This document shows positions 1-9,368 of a DNA stretch of 64,000 bases, in pieces. The DNA lies in NCBI RefSeq assembly GCF_900497695.1, contig NZ_UIDD01000012.1:312501-376500 (forward strand), read 5' to 3'. The stretch is from Pseudomonas wadenswilerensis (lineage in GTDB: Bacteria > Pseudomonadota > Gammaproteobacteria > Pseudomonadales > Pseudomonadaceae). Both the position numbers and the translations under genes were made by a program. Below the pieces are notes generated by a model. It was not told where the DNA came from. It saw only the letters and a list, made by a program, of their open reading frames with translations, and made no database searches. Within the stretch, counting starts at the first letter, position 1. Every line of letters starts with the position of its first letter.

Positions 1-2274
1 CTGCTGCGGGTCGACCACGGCACGGACGAAGCCGTCGTGCATGGCGTGCCAGCGATTCTCGTGGGTGTACTGATCGGTGGCCAGCAGTTCGCGAGGCGTG
101 GCGTATTCCTCGGGGATCAGGAACAGGCTCTCGTCCTTGGCACGCAACCCCAGGTGCACCCGACTGGAAATCACCGAGACCGGGATCGACAACATCAGCG
201 AACCAACGATCGGCACCAGCCACCACAAAAAGCTCGGGTTCAGCCAGGCCACCAACAGCGCCCAGGCCACACCCAGCAGGGTTTGTGGACCATGGCGGCG
301 GACCGCTTCGCTCCACGGGGTGGAGTCGTCGTCACGCTGCGGCGAGTTCCAGGTCGCGGCCCAGCCGAGGAACGCGGCGAGTACGAAGCGAGTGTGGAAG
401 ATCATCCGCACCGGCGCCAGGAGCATGGAGAAGAGCATCTCCAGCAGCATCGACACGGTCACCTTGAAGCGCCCGCCGAACTCTTTCGCACCCTTGGCCC
501 AGATCAGGATGACGCTGAGCAGCTTGGGCAGGAACAGCAGCACGATAGTGGTGGAGAACAGCGCAATGGCTTTCTCCGGATGCCACTGCGGCCACAACGG
601 GTAGAGCTGGCGCGGTTCGAGGAAGTACTGCGGCTCCATCAGGGTGTTGGTCGCCAGCAACGCAGTCGACAGCACCAGGAAGAAGAACCACAACGGCGCC
701 GAGAGGTACGACATCACCCCGGTAAGGAACACCGCACGGTGCACCGGGTGCATGCCTTTTACCAGGAACAGGCGGAAGTTCATCAGGTTGCCGTGGCACC
801 AGCGCCGGTCGCGCTTGAGCTCGTCGAGCAGGTTCGGCGGCAGTTCTTCGTAGCTACCCGGCAGGTCGTAGGCAATCCACACGCCCCAGCCGGCCCGACG
901 CATCAGCGCCGCTTCGACGAAGTCGTGGGAGAGGATCGCACCGGCAAAGGCACCCTTGCCCGGCAATGGCGCCAGGGCGCAGTGCTCGATGAAGGGCTTC
1001 ATGCGGATGATCGCGTTGTGACCCCAGTAGTGCGACTCACCGAGCTGCCAGAAGTGCAGGCCGGCAGTGAACAGCGGGCCGTAGACGCGGGTGGCGAACT
1101 GCTGCATGCGCGCATACAGGGTGTCCATGCCCGAAGCTTTCGGCGCGGTCTGGATGATCCCGGCGTCCGGGTTGGCCTCCATCAGGCGCACCAGGCTGGT
1201 CAGGCATTCGCCGCTCATCACGCTGTCGGCGTCGAGCACCACCATATAGCGGTAGTCGCCACCCCAGCGACGGCAGAAGTCGTCGAGGTTGCCGCTCTTG
1301 CGTTTGACCCGGCGGCGACGGCGACGGTAGAAGATCCGCCCGAAACCCTTGGCCTCACGGCAGACTTCCAGCCAGGCCTGTTGCTCGGCCACGGCGATGT
1401 CGGTGTCGTTGGTGTCGCTGAGCACGAAGAAGTCGAAACGGTCGAGGTCACCGGTGGCGGCCACCGACTCGAACGTCGCCCGCAGGCCGGCGAACACGCG
1501 TGGCACGTCTTCGTTGCAGATCGGCATGACGATCGCGGTGCGGGCACCGGCTTCGATCGGCTCGTTACCGGCACTGCTGCCGGAAATGCGGTATTTGTCG
1601 CGCCCGGTAAGCAGTTCCAGGAAACCCATCAGCGCGGTCCAGAAACCCGCCGAGACCCAGCAGAAGAGGATACCGAAGAGGATCAGGATGCTGGTCTGCA
1701 GCGCATACGGCCAGACTTGCGTGGCGGTTTGCAGCAGCGGTTGGTGCATGACTTCGTCGAGGTCGACGAACGACCAGCCCTGGTACGGCAGGATGCCCTT
1801 CATGTACCAGCCGGCGACGATGGTCTGACCGAGCATCAGCGCCAGCAGGATGTAGCGGCGCATCGAGCCGACCCAGCGCCAGCGCGCCTTGGGCAGCTCG
1901 CGCTTTTCCGGCGCCGGAGCGTTGGTGCGGCCGGTCAGGCGGCGCCAGGCGCGGATCAGGATGTTGGTCCGCCACGGCTCGGGGATTACCCGGGTGCGAC
2001 GGATCGGCGGCGTGGCCTTCAGGCAGACCCGGCCGCTGCCGTCCACCGCGAGCATCTCGGCGTCTTGCAGCTCTTCGGCGCAGGTCACGTGCAGGCGCTC
2101 GCCCACCGAGGCCTGAACGGCCTCGGCAGCGTCGGCGCCCGGCTGGGCAGACAGGCGTTGATGCAATTCGCTGAACGAGGAGCAGCGGGCGAGTTCCGCG
2201 CGCTGCTCGTCGCTCAGGGGCAGGTGGGCCAGATATTCGCTGAGCGATTCTGGCCGGGTATGGGCATTACTCAT
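1..2274 (-). CDS. opgH: Glucans biosynthesis glucosyltransferase H (3' part outside window)
   Basis: Inner-membrane glucosyltransferase that polymerises the beta-1,2 glucose backbone of osmoregulated periplasmic glucans from UDP-glucose. The frame stays open to the window edge, so about 758 N-terminal residues are present and the C-terminus (roughly 100 residues by family length) is missing. Visible are an N-terminal cytoplasmic region, a first membrane segment (RRYILLALMLGQTIVAGWY), a family-2 glycosyltransferase domain with PICNEDV, the LDADSVMSG acidic motif and the KRDRRW motif, then several hydrophobic segments. The ATG at 2274 overlaps the opgG stop codon by 8 bases (ATGAGTAA), so the two are translationally coupled as in other Pseudomonas opgGH operons. 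Confidence 0.95.
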   Translation of the reverse strand, partial: MSNAHTRPESLSEYLAHLPLSDEQRAELARCSSFSELHQRLSAQPGADAAEAVQASVGERLHVTCAEELQDAEMLAVDGSGRVCLKATPPIRRTRVIPEPWRTNILIRAWRRLTGRTNAPAPEKRELPKARWRWVGSMRRYILLALMLGQTIVAGWYMKGILPYQGWSFVDLDEVMHQPLLQTATQVWPYALQTSILILFGILFCWVSAGFWTALMGFLELLTGRDKYRISGSSAGNEPIEAGARTAIVMPICNEDVPRVFAGLRATFESVAATGDLDRFDFFVLSDTNDTDIAVAEQQAWLEVCREAKGFGRIFYRRRRRRVKRKSGNLDDFCRRWGGDYRYMVVLDADSVMSGECLTSLVRLMEANPDAGIIQTAPKASGMDTLYARMQQFATRVYGPLFTAGLHFWQLGESHYWGHNAIIRMKPFIEHCALAPLPGKGAFAGAILSHDFVEAALMRRAGWGVWIAYDLPGSYEELPPNLLDELKRDRRWCHGNLMNFRLFLVKGMHPVHRAVFLTGVMSYLSAPLWFFFLVLSTALLATNTLMEPQYFLEPRQLYPLWPQWHPEKAIALFSTTIVLLFLPKLLSVILIWAKGAKEFGGRFKVTVSMLLEMLFSMLLAPVRMIFHTRFVLAAFLGWAATWNSPQRDDDSTPWSEAVRRHGPQTLLGVAWALLVAWLNPSFLWWLVPIVGSLMLSIPVSVISSRVHLGLRAKDESLFLIPEEYATPRELLATDQYTHENRWHAMHDGFVRAVVDPQQ

Positions 2275-3982
2275 CGGCAGGCAACTGATAGCTCCAGGTC
2301 TCGGTCAGCACCTGTTCGGTGGTGGCCGGTGCCCCGGTGGTGGACGCCGCGTCGGCGGCAGGTTGCTCGGCAGGCTTGTCAGCCTTGGCATGTTTGGCCG
2401 CGGCTTTGTCCTGCTTGCTTGGTTTGGCAGGCTTGGCCGGCTCGACCGGAACGTCACGCAGCAGGGCGGCGCGCATTTCCACGGACTTGCTCGGGTCTTT
2501 GACCTTCAGCCGCAGGGTCAGGCGCCAGCCTTTGATTTCCGGGTTGTAACGCAGGTTGTTCTCGACCACTTCGGCATTGTCGCCAACGCTGACCTGGCTA
2601 CGCACTGCGGTGTCTTCCGGCAGTTTGCTCAGTACCGGGCCTTCGAAGTCGACCAGGAAGGCCACGCTGCCATCGGGCTGGCGGATCAGGTTGGACTGCT
2701 TGACGTCACCGGTCGAGCGCAGGGTCTGCTTGACCCAGCCCAGGTTCGGCGAGTGGAACTCGGACTCGTCGATGGTCCAGTGCAGGCGGTAGGCGTATTC
2801 GAACGGGGTACCTGGCTCCGGCAGTTTCTCCGGGCTCCAGAAGGCCACGATGTTGTCGTTGGTTTCGTCGGCAGTCGGGATCTCGACCAGGTCGACGGTA
2901 CCCTTGCCCCAGTCACCGACCGGCTCGATCCAGGCACTTGGACGCTTCTGGTAGTTATCGTCGAGGTCTTCGAACTGGCTGAACTCACGCTGGCGTTGCA
3001 GCAGGCCGAAACCACGCGGGTTCTCGACGCTGAAGTTGCTCACGGCCAGGTGTTTCGGGTTGTTCAGCGGGCGCCACAGCCACTCGCCATTGCCAGCGTG
3101 GATCGACAGGCCTTCGGAGTCGTGCAGGGCCGGACGGTAGTTGAGCACCTTGGACGGCTGGTTGCCGCCGAACAGGAACATGCTGGTCAGCGGGGCGATG
3201 CCCAGGCGGCTGACGTGGTCACGCAGGAACACCTTGGACTGCACGTCGACAATGGTGTCGCTGCCCGGACGCAGGGTCAGGCGGTAGGCGCCGGTGGAAC
3301 GCGGCGAATCGAGCAGCGCGTAGATCACCAGTTGCTTGTCGGTCGGCTTCGGACGCTCGACCCAGAACTCGGTGAAGCGCGGGAATTCTTCGCCCGACGG
3401 CAGCGCGGTGTCGATAGCCAGGCCGCGAGCGGACAGGCCATACACATGGCCCTTGCCGACCACGCGGAAATAGCTGGCGCCAAGCAGGGTCATGATTTCA
3501 TCCTGCTTGTCAGCCTTGTTGATCGGGTACAGCACGCGGAAACCGGCGTACCCCAGCTGTTCGGTAGCCTTGGCGTCGAACTGCAGGTCGCCGAAATCGA
3601 AACGGCTCGGGTCGTACTTGATCTCTTTCACCGCCTTGCTGGTGACTTCGTTGATCTTGACCGGCGTGTCGAAATGCATGCCCTGGTGGTAGAAGGACAG
3701 CTTGAACGGCGTCTTGTCCTTGGCCCACTCGGCTTTTTCGTTGAGGAAGCGGATTTTCTGGTAGTCCGCGTACTTCATGTCACGGAACACCGCCGGCAGA
3801 TTGCTTTTTGGCGCTTCGTACTTCTGCCCGGCAAGATCCTTCGCCTTGGCCGCGACATCGTCAAGGTTGAACGCCCAGAGCTGGCCTGCGCCGAGCAGGC
3901 TTACCAGCGTTGCGCCTGCCAACAGGGCCGTGCGCAGCCGATTGCCGGGAGTTCTTGGTGCATTACAGGGACTTACAATCAC
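2267..3982 (-). CDS. opgG: Glucans biosynthesis protein G (periplasmic)
   Basis: Periplasmic protein needed to build or branch osmoregulated periplasmic glucans, working with OpgH encoded just downstream. I chose the GTG at 3982 (MIVSPCNAPR...) because a GAGGG ribosome-binding site lies just upstream and it gives a normal signal peptide: a basic stretch, then a hydrophobic core ending GQLWA near residue 37, with mature FNLDDV following. The frame extends upstream to 4084 but that part looks like leader sequence. The 571-residue product matches the MdoG family length. The C-terminus carries a low-complexity Lys/Ala/Pro tail, typical of Pseudomonas versions. The operon is opgG-opgH with an 8-base overlap. 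Confidence 0.95.
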   Translation of the reverse strand: MIVSPCNAPRTPGNRLRTALLAGATLVSLLGAGQLWAFNLDDVAAKAKDLAGQKYEAPKSNLPAVFRDMKYADYQKIRFLNEKAEWAKDKTPFKLSFYHQGMHFDTPVKINEVTSKAVKEIKYDPSRFDFGDLQFDAKATEQLGYAGFRVLYPINKADKQDEIMTLLGASYFRVVGKGHVYGLSARGLAIDTALPSGEEFPRFTEFWVERPKPTDKQLVIYALLDSPRSTGAYRLTLRPGSDTIVDVQSKVFLRDHVSRLGIAPLTSMFLFGGNQPSKVLNYRPALHDSEGLSIHAGNGEWLWRPLNNPKHLAVSNFSVENPRGFGLLQRQREFSQFEDLDDNYQKRPSAWIEPVGDWGKGTVDLVEIPTADETNDNIVAFWSPEKLPEPGTPFEYAYRLHWTIDESEFHSPNLGWVKQTLRSTGDVKQSNLIRQPDGSVAFLVDFEGPVLSKLPEDTAVRSQVSVGDNAEVVENNLRYNPEIKGWRLTLRLKVKDPSKSVEMRAALLRDVPVEPAKPAKPSKQDKAAAKHAKADKPAEQPAADAASTTGAPATTEQVLTETWSYQLPADE

Positions 3983-4205
3983 GAGCAACCCTCGCCGAAA
4001 ACAGATCATAAAACCAACGGCCAGCGACATATGCCAGGTTGGCGAGCACTGTTCGGACTCCGAAAGGGCGCAATGATTCCCCAAACGGTTCCGGACAGTC
4101 TCAAGTCAGAGTGAAACGAACCCGCGAACGCAGGCCCACATAGCGCGCGATTATCCAGCAGGCTGCGTTACAACGCATCAGGCTGAACAAACTATTTATG
4201 CAACC

Positions 4206-4239
4206 AAACCCCTTGTTTTCCCGCAAACAGGGGTTTTTT
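4206..4239. terminator. Stem-loop between dtd and opgG
   Basis: The inverted repeat AAACCCC (4206-4212) and GGGGTTT (4230-4236) extends inward through a TGTTT/AAACA stem and is followed by six T on the plus strand. On the minus strand it lies just after dtd, but the T-run there is short, so termination of dtd is likely but not certain. Confidence 0.55.
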
Positions 4240-4243
4240 GCCA

Positions 4244-4681
4244 TCATATTTGTAACATAAATGTTACCGGGCCATCATTGACCAGGTGCACCTGCATGTC
4301 AGCTCCGAACTGACCACTGGCAACCGTCGCGTGCTGGACCTGGGCCTGGGCCAACATATAGTCGAAAAGCTCGGCGCCCAGCGCTGGCGGCGCAGCCGTG
4401 GAAAAACTCGGGCGCAGGCCGCTCTGGGTATCGGCGGCCAGGGTGAACTGCGAAACCAGCAGCAGGCCACCACCGATGTCCTTGAGCGACAAGTTCATCT
4501 TGCCCTGAGGGTCGCTGAATACCCGGTAGTTGAGCAGCTTGTGCAACAGCTTGTCGGCATGCGCGCGGGTGTCGCCGGGCTCGACCGCCACCAGCACCAG
4601 CAGGCCCTGGTCGATCGCGCCAACGGATTTGCCCTCGACATCCACCCGCGCGCCACGCACGCGTTGCAACAGCCCCTTCAT
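4244..4681 (-). CDS. dtd: D-aminoacyl-tRNA deacylase
   Basis: Hydrolyses D-amino acids mischarged on tRNA (classically D-Tyr-tRNA), a cytosolic quality-control enzyme. The 145-residue length is exactly that of the DTD family. The SQFTL motif is at residues 77-81 and the C-terminal GPVT motif is near residue 137; both form the chiral-proofreading pocket in this family. The start codon overlaps the pip stop by 4 bases (ATGA), so the two are cotranscribed and coupled. Confidence 0.96.
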   Translation of the reverse strand: MKGLLQRVRGARVDVEGKSVGAIDQGLLVLVAVEPGDTRAHADKLLHKLLNYRVFSDPQGKMNLSLKDIGGGLLLVSQFTLAADTQSGLRPSFSTAAPPALGAELFDYMLAQAQVQHATVASGQFGADMQVHLVNDGPVTFMLQI

Positions 4682-5649
4682 GCTTCTTCCAGGGGCAGGT
4701 CGAGCAGGCGCCGGGCCATCTGGTCGGCGGCGCGCACCAGGGCGTCGGTGATGCCGGGCTCGGAAGCAGCGTGGCCGGCGTCGCGAATCACCTTCAATTC
4801 ACTGTTCGGCCAGGCCTGATGCAGCTCCCAGGCGTTATCCAGCGGGCAGATCACGTCGTAACGACCATGCACGATCACCGCCGGCAGGTGGGCGATCTTC
4901 GGCATGTCGCGGATCAGTTGGTCCGGCTCGAGGAAGGCATTATTGGTGAAGTAATGGCATTCGATGCGGGCGATCGACAGCGCGCGCTGCGGCTCGGAGA
5001 AGCGATCGACCACCAGCGGGTTGGGCCGCAGGGTTGCGGTGCGCCCTTCCCAGGTCGACCAGGCCTTGGCCGCGTGCATCTGGGCGATCTGATCGTTGCC
5101 GGTCAGGCGCTTGTGGAAGGCCTTGACCAGGTCGCCACGCTCCTCGGCCGGAATCGGTGCGATGTAGTCCTGCCAGTAATCGGGGAACAGGCGGCTGGCG
5201 CCAGCCTGGTAGAACCACTCGATCTCTTGCGCGCGGCACAGGAAGATGCCGCGCAGGATCAGGCCATGCACGCGCTCGGGGTGGGTCTGGGCGTAGGCCA
5301 GGGCCAGGGTCGAGCCCCAGGAGCCGCCGAACAGCACCCATTTTTCGATGCCCAGGTGCTTGCGGATGCGCTCCAGGTCTTCGACCAGGTGCCAGGTGGT
5401 GTTGTTTTCCAGGCTGGCATGGGGGGTCGAACGGCCACAGCCGCGCTGGTCGAAGGTGATGATGCGGTACAGGTTGGGATCGAAGTAGCAGCGGCTCTGG
5501 GCATCGCAGCCAGCACCCGGGCCACCATGGATGAACACCACCGGCAGACCTTCCGGCGAACCGCTCTCATCGACATACAGCACATGCGGTGCTTCCACGG
5601 CCAGATCGTGCCGGGCGTAGGGTTTGATCTGCGGGTACAAGGTCTGCAT
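4678..5649 (-). CDS. pip: Proline iminopeptidase
   Basis: Alpha/beta-hydrolase (S33 family) that releases N-terminal proline from peptides in the cytoplasm. The start at 5649 (MQTLYPQIKP) has a GGAG site at good spacing and gives 323 residues, the usual length; the open frame upstream reads into REP DNA. Visible are the oxyanion motif HGGPGAG (41-47), the nucleophile elbow GGSWGS (Ser110), GRYDVICP with the catalytic Asp, and DAGHAASEPG with the catalytic His. It overlaps dtd by 4 bases. Confidence 0.95.
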   Translation of the reverse strand: MQTLYPQIKPYARHDLAVEAPHVLYVDESGSPEGLPVVFIHGGPGAGCDAQSRCYFDPNLYRIITFDQRGCGRSTPHASLENNTTWHLVEDLERIRKHLGIEKWVLFGGSWGSTLALAYAQTHPERVHGLILRGIFLCRAQEIEWFYQAGASRLFPDYWQDYIAPIPAEERGDLVKAFHKRLTGNDQIAQMHAAKAWSTWEGRTATLRPNPLVVDRFSEPQRALSIARIECHYFTNNAFLEPDQLIRDMPKIAHLPAVIVHGRYDVICPLDNAWELHQAWPNSELKVIRDAGHAASEPGITDALVRAADQMARRLLDLPLEEA

Positions 5650-5740
5650 TACGCACTCCGTGTGGGAATTATTCTGCCGTTGGGCATCATAAACCTGAAT
5701 TGCGCTTAGAGCATGTACCTGTGATGGCTTTGAGGGCCCT

Positions 5741-5802
5741 ATCGCTGGCAAGCCAGCTCCCACAGGTTCGATACACCCTGTGGGAGCTGGCTTGCCAGCG
5801 AT
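5741..5802. repeat. REP inverted pair
   Basis: Two copies of the Pseudomonas REP palindrome face each other: ATCGCTGGCAAGCCAGCTCC, a CACAGG...CCTGTG stem and short loop, then the reverse complement. Between pip and hutG, both minus, so it could also limit read-through. Confidence 0.92.
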
Positions 5803-5817
5803 GGGCTCACCCTGGTC

Positions 5818-6621
5818 TCAAGCCTTGTAGCGCTCCTTGCCCCATTCCAGCACCGTCTCGAGCAACTGCTTCAACACCACCTGGGTCGGCGCCGCCAGAT
5901 CCTCGCGGTACTTGAACGGCTCGACCTCTTCCATATAGGTGCTTTGCGCCAGCTCCAACTGCACCGCGTGGATGTCTTTGGCCGGGTCACCATAGTGACG
6001 GGTGATATGGCCACCCTTGAAGCGACCATTGAGCACATGGCTGTACTGCTCAAATTTTGCACAGACACCCTGCAGCCGCTCAGCCAGCTGCGGATCACAA
6101 CTGGCGCCATTGAAGGTGCCGAGGTTGAAGTCCGGCAGCTTGCCATCGAACAGGTGCGGGATGTGCGAGCGGATCGAATGCGCATCCCACAGCAAGGCAT
6201 AGCCGAACTGCTCGCGCAGGCGTGCCAGCTCGTTGCGGATAGTGTCGTGGTAGGGCCGCCAGATCGCTTCCAGGTACCCTGCCCGCTCCTGCGCCGACGG
6301 CGCCTGGCCGTCCTTGAACAACGGCTCGCCCTCGAACAGGGTCGCCGGGTACAGGCCGGTGGTGGCACCGACATACAGCGGCTTGTCGTCGTCCGGTCGG
6401 TTCAGGTCGATGACGAAACGCGAGTACCCGGCCGCGACCACGCTGGCGCCCAGGCCACGGGCAAAATCGTACAGCTGCGGGATATGCCAGTCGGTGTCCG
6501 GCAGGCTTTGCGCCTGCTCGACCAGACCGTCCTGCACCGCCGGGGTCAGGCGCAAACCGGCGTGGGGCATGCTGATCAGCAGCGGCAGCGTGCCCTGGTG
6601 AAAACTCAGTACCTTGTCCAT
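5818..6621 (-). CDS. hutG: N-formylglutamate deformylase
   Basis: Last step of the five-step histidine pathway: N-formyl-L-glutamate to glutamate and formate. The start at 6621 (MDKVLSFHQG) is preceded by GAGAGGG and gives 267 residues, normal for the family. Recognisable features are SMPHAGLRL near the N-terminus, DLNRPDDD, LWDAHSIRSH and FKGGHITRHYGDP, which carry the zinc and substrate ligands of N-formylglutamate amidohydrolases. It lies 10 bases after hutI and is the last gene of the minus-strand hut operon. Its presence together with hutF shows that the formiminoglutamate deiminase branch is used. Confidence 0.96.
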   Translation of the reverse strand: MDKVLSFHQGTLPLLISMPHAGLRLTPAVQDGLVEQAQSLPDTDWHIPQLYDFARGLGASVVAAGYSRFVIDLNRPDDDKPLYVGATTGLYPATLFEGEPLFKDGQAPSAQERAGYLEAIWRPYHDTIRNELARLREQFGYALLWDAHSIRSHIPHLFDGKLPDFNLGTFNGASCDPQLAERLQGVCAKFEQYSHVLNGRFKGGHITRHYGDPAKDIHAVQLELAQSTYMEEVEPFKYREDLAAPTQVVLKQLLETVLEWGKERYKA

Positions 6622-6631
6622 ACGCCCTCTC

Positions 6632-7837
6632 TCAATTGAAAACATCATGGCCCAGGCGCACCACCCGCTTGGGCAGGTCGCCGCCGAGCCAGTAGGCCAG
6701 GTCGGCCGGTCGCTCGATCTGCCAGGCGACGAAGTCGGCCACCTTGCCGACCTCCAGTGAACCGTGGCTGTCGCCCAGGCCCAGGGCCGTTGCCGCGTGC
6801 AGGGTGACACCGGCCAGGGCTTCTTCCGGGGTCATGCGGAACAGGGTACAGGCCATGTTCAGCATCAGGCGCAGCGACAGCGCCGGCGAAGTGCCAGGGT
6901 TGAGGTCGCTGGCAATGGCGATCTTGACCCCATGCTTGCGCAGGGCATCCATCGGCGGCAACTGGGTTTCACGCAGGAAGTAGAAAGCACCGGGCAGCAA
7001 TACCGCCACAGTCCCGGCCGCCGCCATGCCGATGGCGTCGTCTTCGGTCATGAACTCCAGGTGATCGGCCGACAGCGCCTGGTAACGCGCCGCCAGGCTG
7101 GAACCGGCCAGGGACGACAGTTGCTCGGCATGCAGCTTGACCGGCAAGCCCAGCTCGCGAGCCTTGATGAACACCCGCTCGACCTGGGCCGGGGAGAACG
7201 CCAGGTATTCACAGAAGGCATCCACTGCGTCCACCAGGCCCTCGGCGGCCAGCGCCGGGAGCATTTCATCGCAGATATGGCTGATGTAGTCGTCAGCCCG
7301 GTCCTTGTATTCCGGCGGCAAGGCGTGGGCCGCCAGGCAGGTGCTGCGCACGGTCAGTGGCAGCTCCTCGCCCAGGCGGCGGATGACCTTGAGCAGCTTG
7401 CGCTCGCTGGCCAGGTCCAGGCCGTAACCGGACTTGATCTCCAGGGTGGTGACACCATCGCGCATCAGCGCCTGCACGCGCTGGCGGGCGCTGGCGAACA
7501 GTTCGTCCTCGCTGGCCGCACGGGTCGCCCGCACAGTGCTGGCGATACCGCCACCCTGGGCGGCGATCTCGGCATAGCTGACACCTTGCAGGCGCTGCTC
7601 GAACTCGCCGCTGCGGTTGCCACCAAACACCGTGTGGGTGTGGCAGTCGATCAGGCCCGGGGTGACCCAGGCGCCGCCCAGGTCCACGGTTCTGTCAGCG
7701 ACCACAGCCGGCAGCTGCTGGCGCGGGCCGATCCACTCGATGTGGCCGGCACTGGTGATAATCGCCGCGTCCTCGATGATCGAGTAGGCGCCTTGCGCCA
7801 TGCTTGCCACATGGCAGTGCTGCCAGAGGGTTTTCAT
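6632..7837 (-). CDS. hutI: Imidazolonepropionase
   Basis: Amidohydrolase-superfamily enzyme that opens 4-imidazolone-5-propionate to formiminoglutamate (third step of histidine breakdown). The 401-residue length is typical. The metal-binding motif DCHTHTVFGG, KLHAEQLS, SADHLEF and IASDLNPGTSP are all visible. The ATG at 7837 follows AAGGAG. It sits between hutT and hutG with short spacers, consistent with one operon. Confidence 0.97.
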   Translation of the reverse strand: MKTLWQHCHVASMAQGAYSIIEDAAIITSAGHIEWIGPRQQLPAVVADRTVDLGGAWVTPGLIDCHTHTVFGGNRSGEFEQRLQGVSYAEIAAQGGGIASTVRATRAASEDELFASARQRVQALMRDGVTTLEIKSGYGLDLASERKLLKVIRRLGEELPLTVRSTCLAAHALPPEYKDRADDYISHICDEMLPALAAEGLVDAVDAFCEYLAFSPAQVERVFIKARELGLPVKLHAEQLSSLAGSSLAARYQALSADHLEFMTEDDAIGMAAAGTVAVLLPGAFYFLRETQLPPMDALRKHGVKIAIASDLNPGTSPALSLRLMLNMACTLFRMTPEEALAGVTLHAATALGLGDSHGSLEVGKVADFVAWQIERPADLAYWLGGDLPKRVVRLGHDVFN

Positions 7838-7852
7838 TCAGTTGCTCCTTGA

Positions 7853-9256
7853 TCAGAGTTGCGAAGGTTCCTGCACCAGCGGCTGCTCGGCGCCAGCCAC
7901 CTGCGGTTTGCACCAGAGCTTGTAGGCCACCACCAGGAACAGTACCCAGACCACGCCCACCAGCAACGCTGCCTGGGTATCAGGGAAGTAGGCCAGCACG
8001 CCGAAGACGAACAGCATGAAGGCAATCGCCGCCGCCGGGCCATAAGGCCAGAACGGTACCGGGAACTTCAGCTGAGCGACCTCTTCACGGCTCATGCTGC
8101 GACGCATGGCGACCTGGGTCACGAGGATCATCAGCCACACCCAGACGGTCGCAAAGGTAGCGATCGAGGCGATCAGCAGGAACACGTTTTCCGGGATCAG
8201 GTAGTTGAGCACCACGCCGCCGAGCAAGGCTGCGCCCATGACCAGCACGGTCATCCACGGCACGCCATGACGGGAGATCTTGGCAAAGCCTTTAGGCGCC
8301 TGCCCTTGCTGGGCCAGGCCATACATCATGCGTCCGGCGCCGAAGATGTCGCTGTTGATCGCCGATACCGCAGCGGAAATCACCACGATGTTCAGCACGG
8401 TCGCCGCCGAACCAATCCCCAGATTGCTGAAGATCTGCACGAACGGGCTGCCCTGGCTGCCGATTTGCGGCCACGGATACAGGCACATCAGCACGAACAG
8501 GGTCAGCACATAGAACAGCAGGATGCGCATCGGCACGGCGTTGATCGCCTTGGGGATGACGCGCTGCGGGTCCTTGGCTTCACCGGCGGTGATGCCGATG
8601 ATTTCGATGCCGCCGAAGGCAAACATCACCACCGCCAACGAGGCAATCAGGCCACCAATGCCATTGGGCATGAAGCCGCCATGCTCGAACAGGTTGCTGA
8701 TACCGACGGCATTGTCGGCACTGGCATTGCTCAGGCCGAAGGCCATGATGCCGAAACCGGCAAGGATCATCGCGACGATGGCGCCGACCTTGAGCAGCGA
8801 CAGCCAGAATTCCATCTCGCCGAACACTTTGACGTTGCACAGGTTCAGGCCGCCAATCAGGAAGACGATGCCCAGCACCCAGATCCAGCGCGCCACTTCC
8901 GGAAACCAGAAGCCCATATAGATGCCGAAGGCGGTGACGTCGGCGAGGCAGACGATGATCATTTCAAAGGCGTAGGTCCAGCCGAGGATGAACCCCGACA
9001 TGGGGCCAAGATACGTGCTGGCGTAGTGGCCGAAGGAGCCGGACACCGGGTTGTGCACGGCCATTTCCCCCAGCGCGCGCATGACCATGAATACCGCTGC
9101 ACCACCGATAAGGTAGGCCAGCAGCACCGCTGGCCCGGCCATCTGGATGGCGGCGGCGGAACCATAGAACAGCCCGGTGCCGATCGCCGAGCCCAGTGCC
9201 ATGAAGCGAATGTGGCGCGCGGTGAGCCCGCGCTTGAGTCCTTGAGCTTGTTGCAT
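7853..9256 (-). CDS. hutT: Histidine permease, APC superfamily
   Basis: Inner-membrane amino-acid permease of 467 residues with about 12 hydrophobic segments. The N-terminal GSAIGTGLFYGSA is the unwound TM1 motif of the amino acid-polyamine-organocation family. Its position inside the hut operon between hutH and hutI, with a 15-base spacer to hutI, identifies histidine as the likely substrate; sequence alone would also allow a proline- or aromatic-type transporter of the same subfamily. The start has an AAGGACGTGAC leader. Confidence 0.88.
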   Translation of the reverse strand: MQQAQGLKRGLTARHIRFMALGSAIGTGLFYGSAAAIQMAGPAVLLAYLIGGAAVFMVMRALGEMAVHNPVSGSFGHYASTYLGPMSGFILGWTYAFEMIIVCLADVTAFGIYMGFWFPEVARWIWVLGIVFLIGGLNLCNVKVFGEMEFWLSLLKVGAIVAMILAGFGIMAFGLSNASADNAVGISNLFEHGGFMPNGIGGLIASLAVVMFAFGGIEIIGITAGEAKDPQRVIPKAINAVPMRILLFYVLTLFVLMCLYPWPQIGSQGSPFVQIFSNLGIGSAATVLNIVVISAAVSAINSDIFGAGRMMYGLAQQGQAPKGFAKISRHGVPWMTVLVMGAALLGGVVLNYLIPENVFLLIASIATFATVWVWLMILVTQVAMRRSMSREEVAQLKFPVPFWPYGPAAAIAFMLFVFGVLAYFPDTQAALLVGVVWVLFLVVAYKLWCKPQVAGAEQPLVQEPSQL

Positions 9257-9308
9257 GTCACGTCCTTATTCTTGTTCTGGTCGTGAGAATGAACGGGCGC
9301 GCCAATCC

Positions 9309-9349
9309 CGGGGCAAGCCCGCCCCCACGGTGGGAGCGGGCTTGCCCCG
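9309..9349. repeat. REP palindrome, GGGGCAAGCCC subtype
   Basis: CGGGGCAAGCCCGCCCCCAC is followed at once by GTGGGAGCGGGCTTGCCCCG. This is a variant of the REP core (GGGGCAAGCCC rather than GCTGGCAAGCCAGC). Between hutH and hutT. Confidence 0.85.
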
Positions 9350-9368
9350 CGAAGGGCCCCGGGAGCAA

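Noticed and set aside
37..4114. Long plus-strand open frames opposite opgH and opgG (821 and 583 codons).
   Set aside because: They are antisense shadows of GC-rich coding DNA: Gln/His/Arg/Val-rich translations, no ribosome-binding site, and the minus-strand frames are clear OpgH and OpgG.
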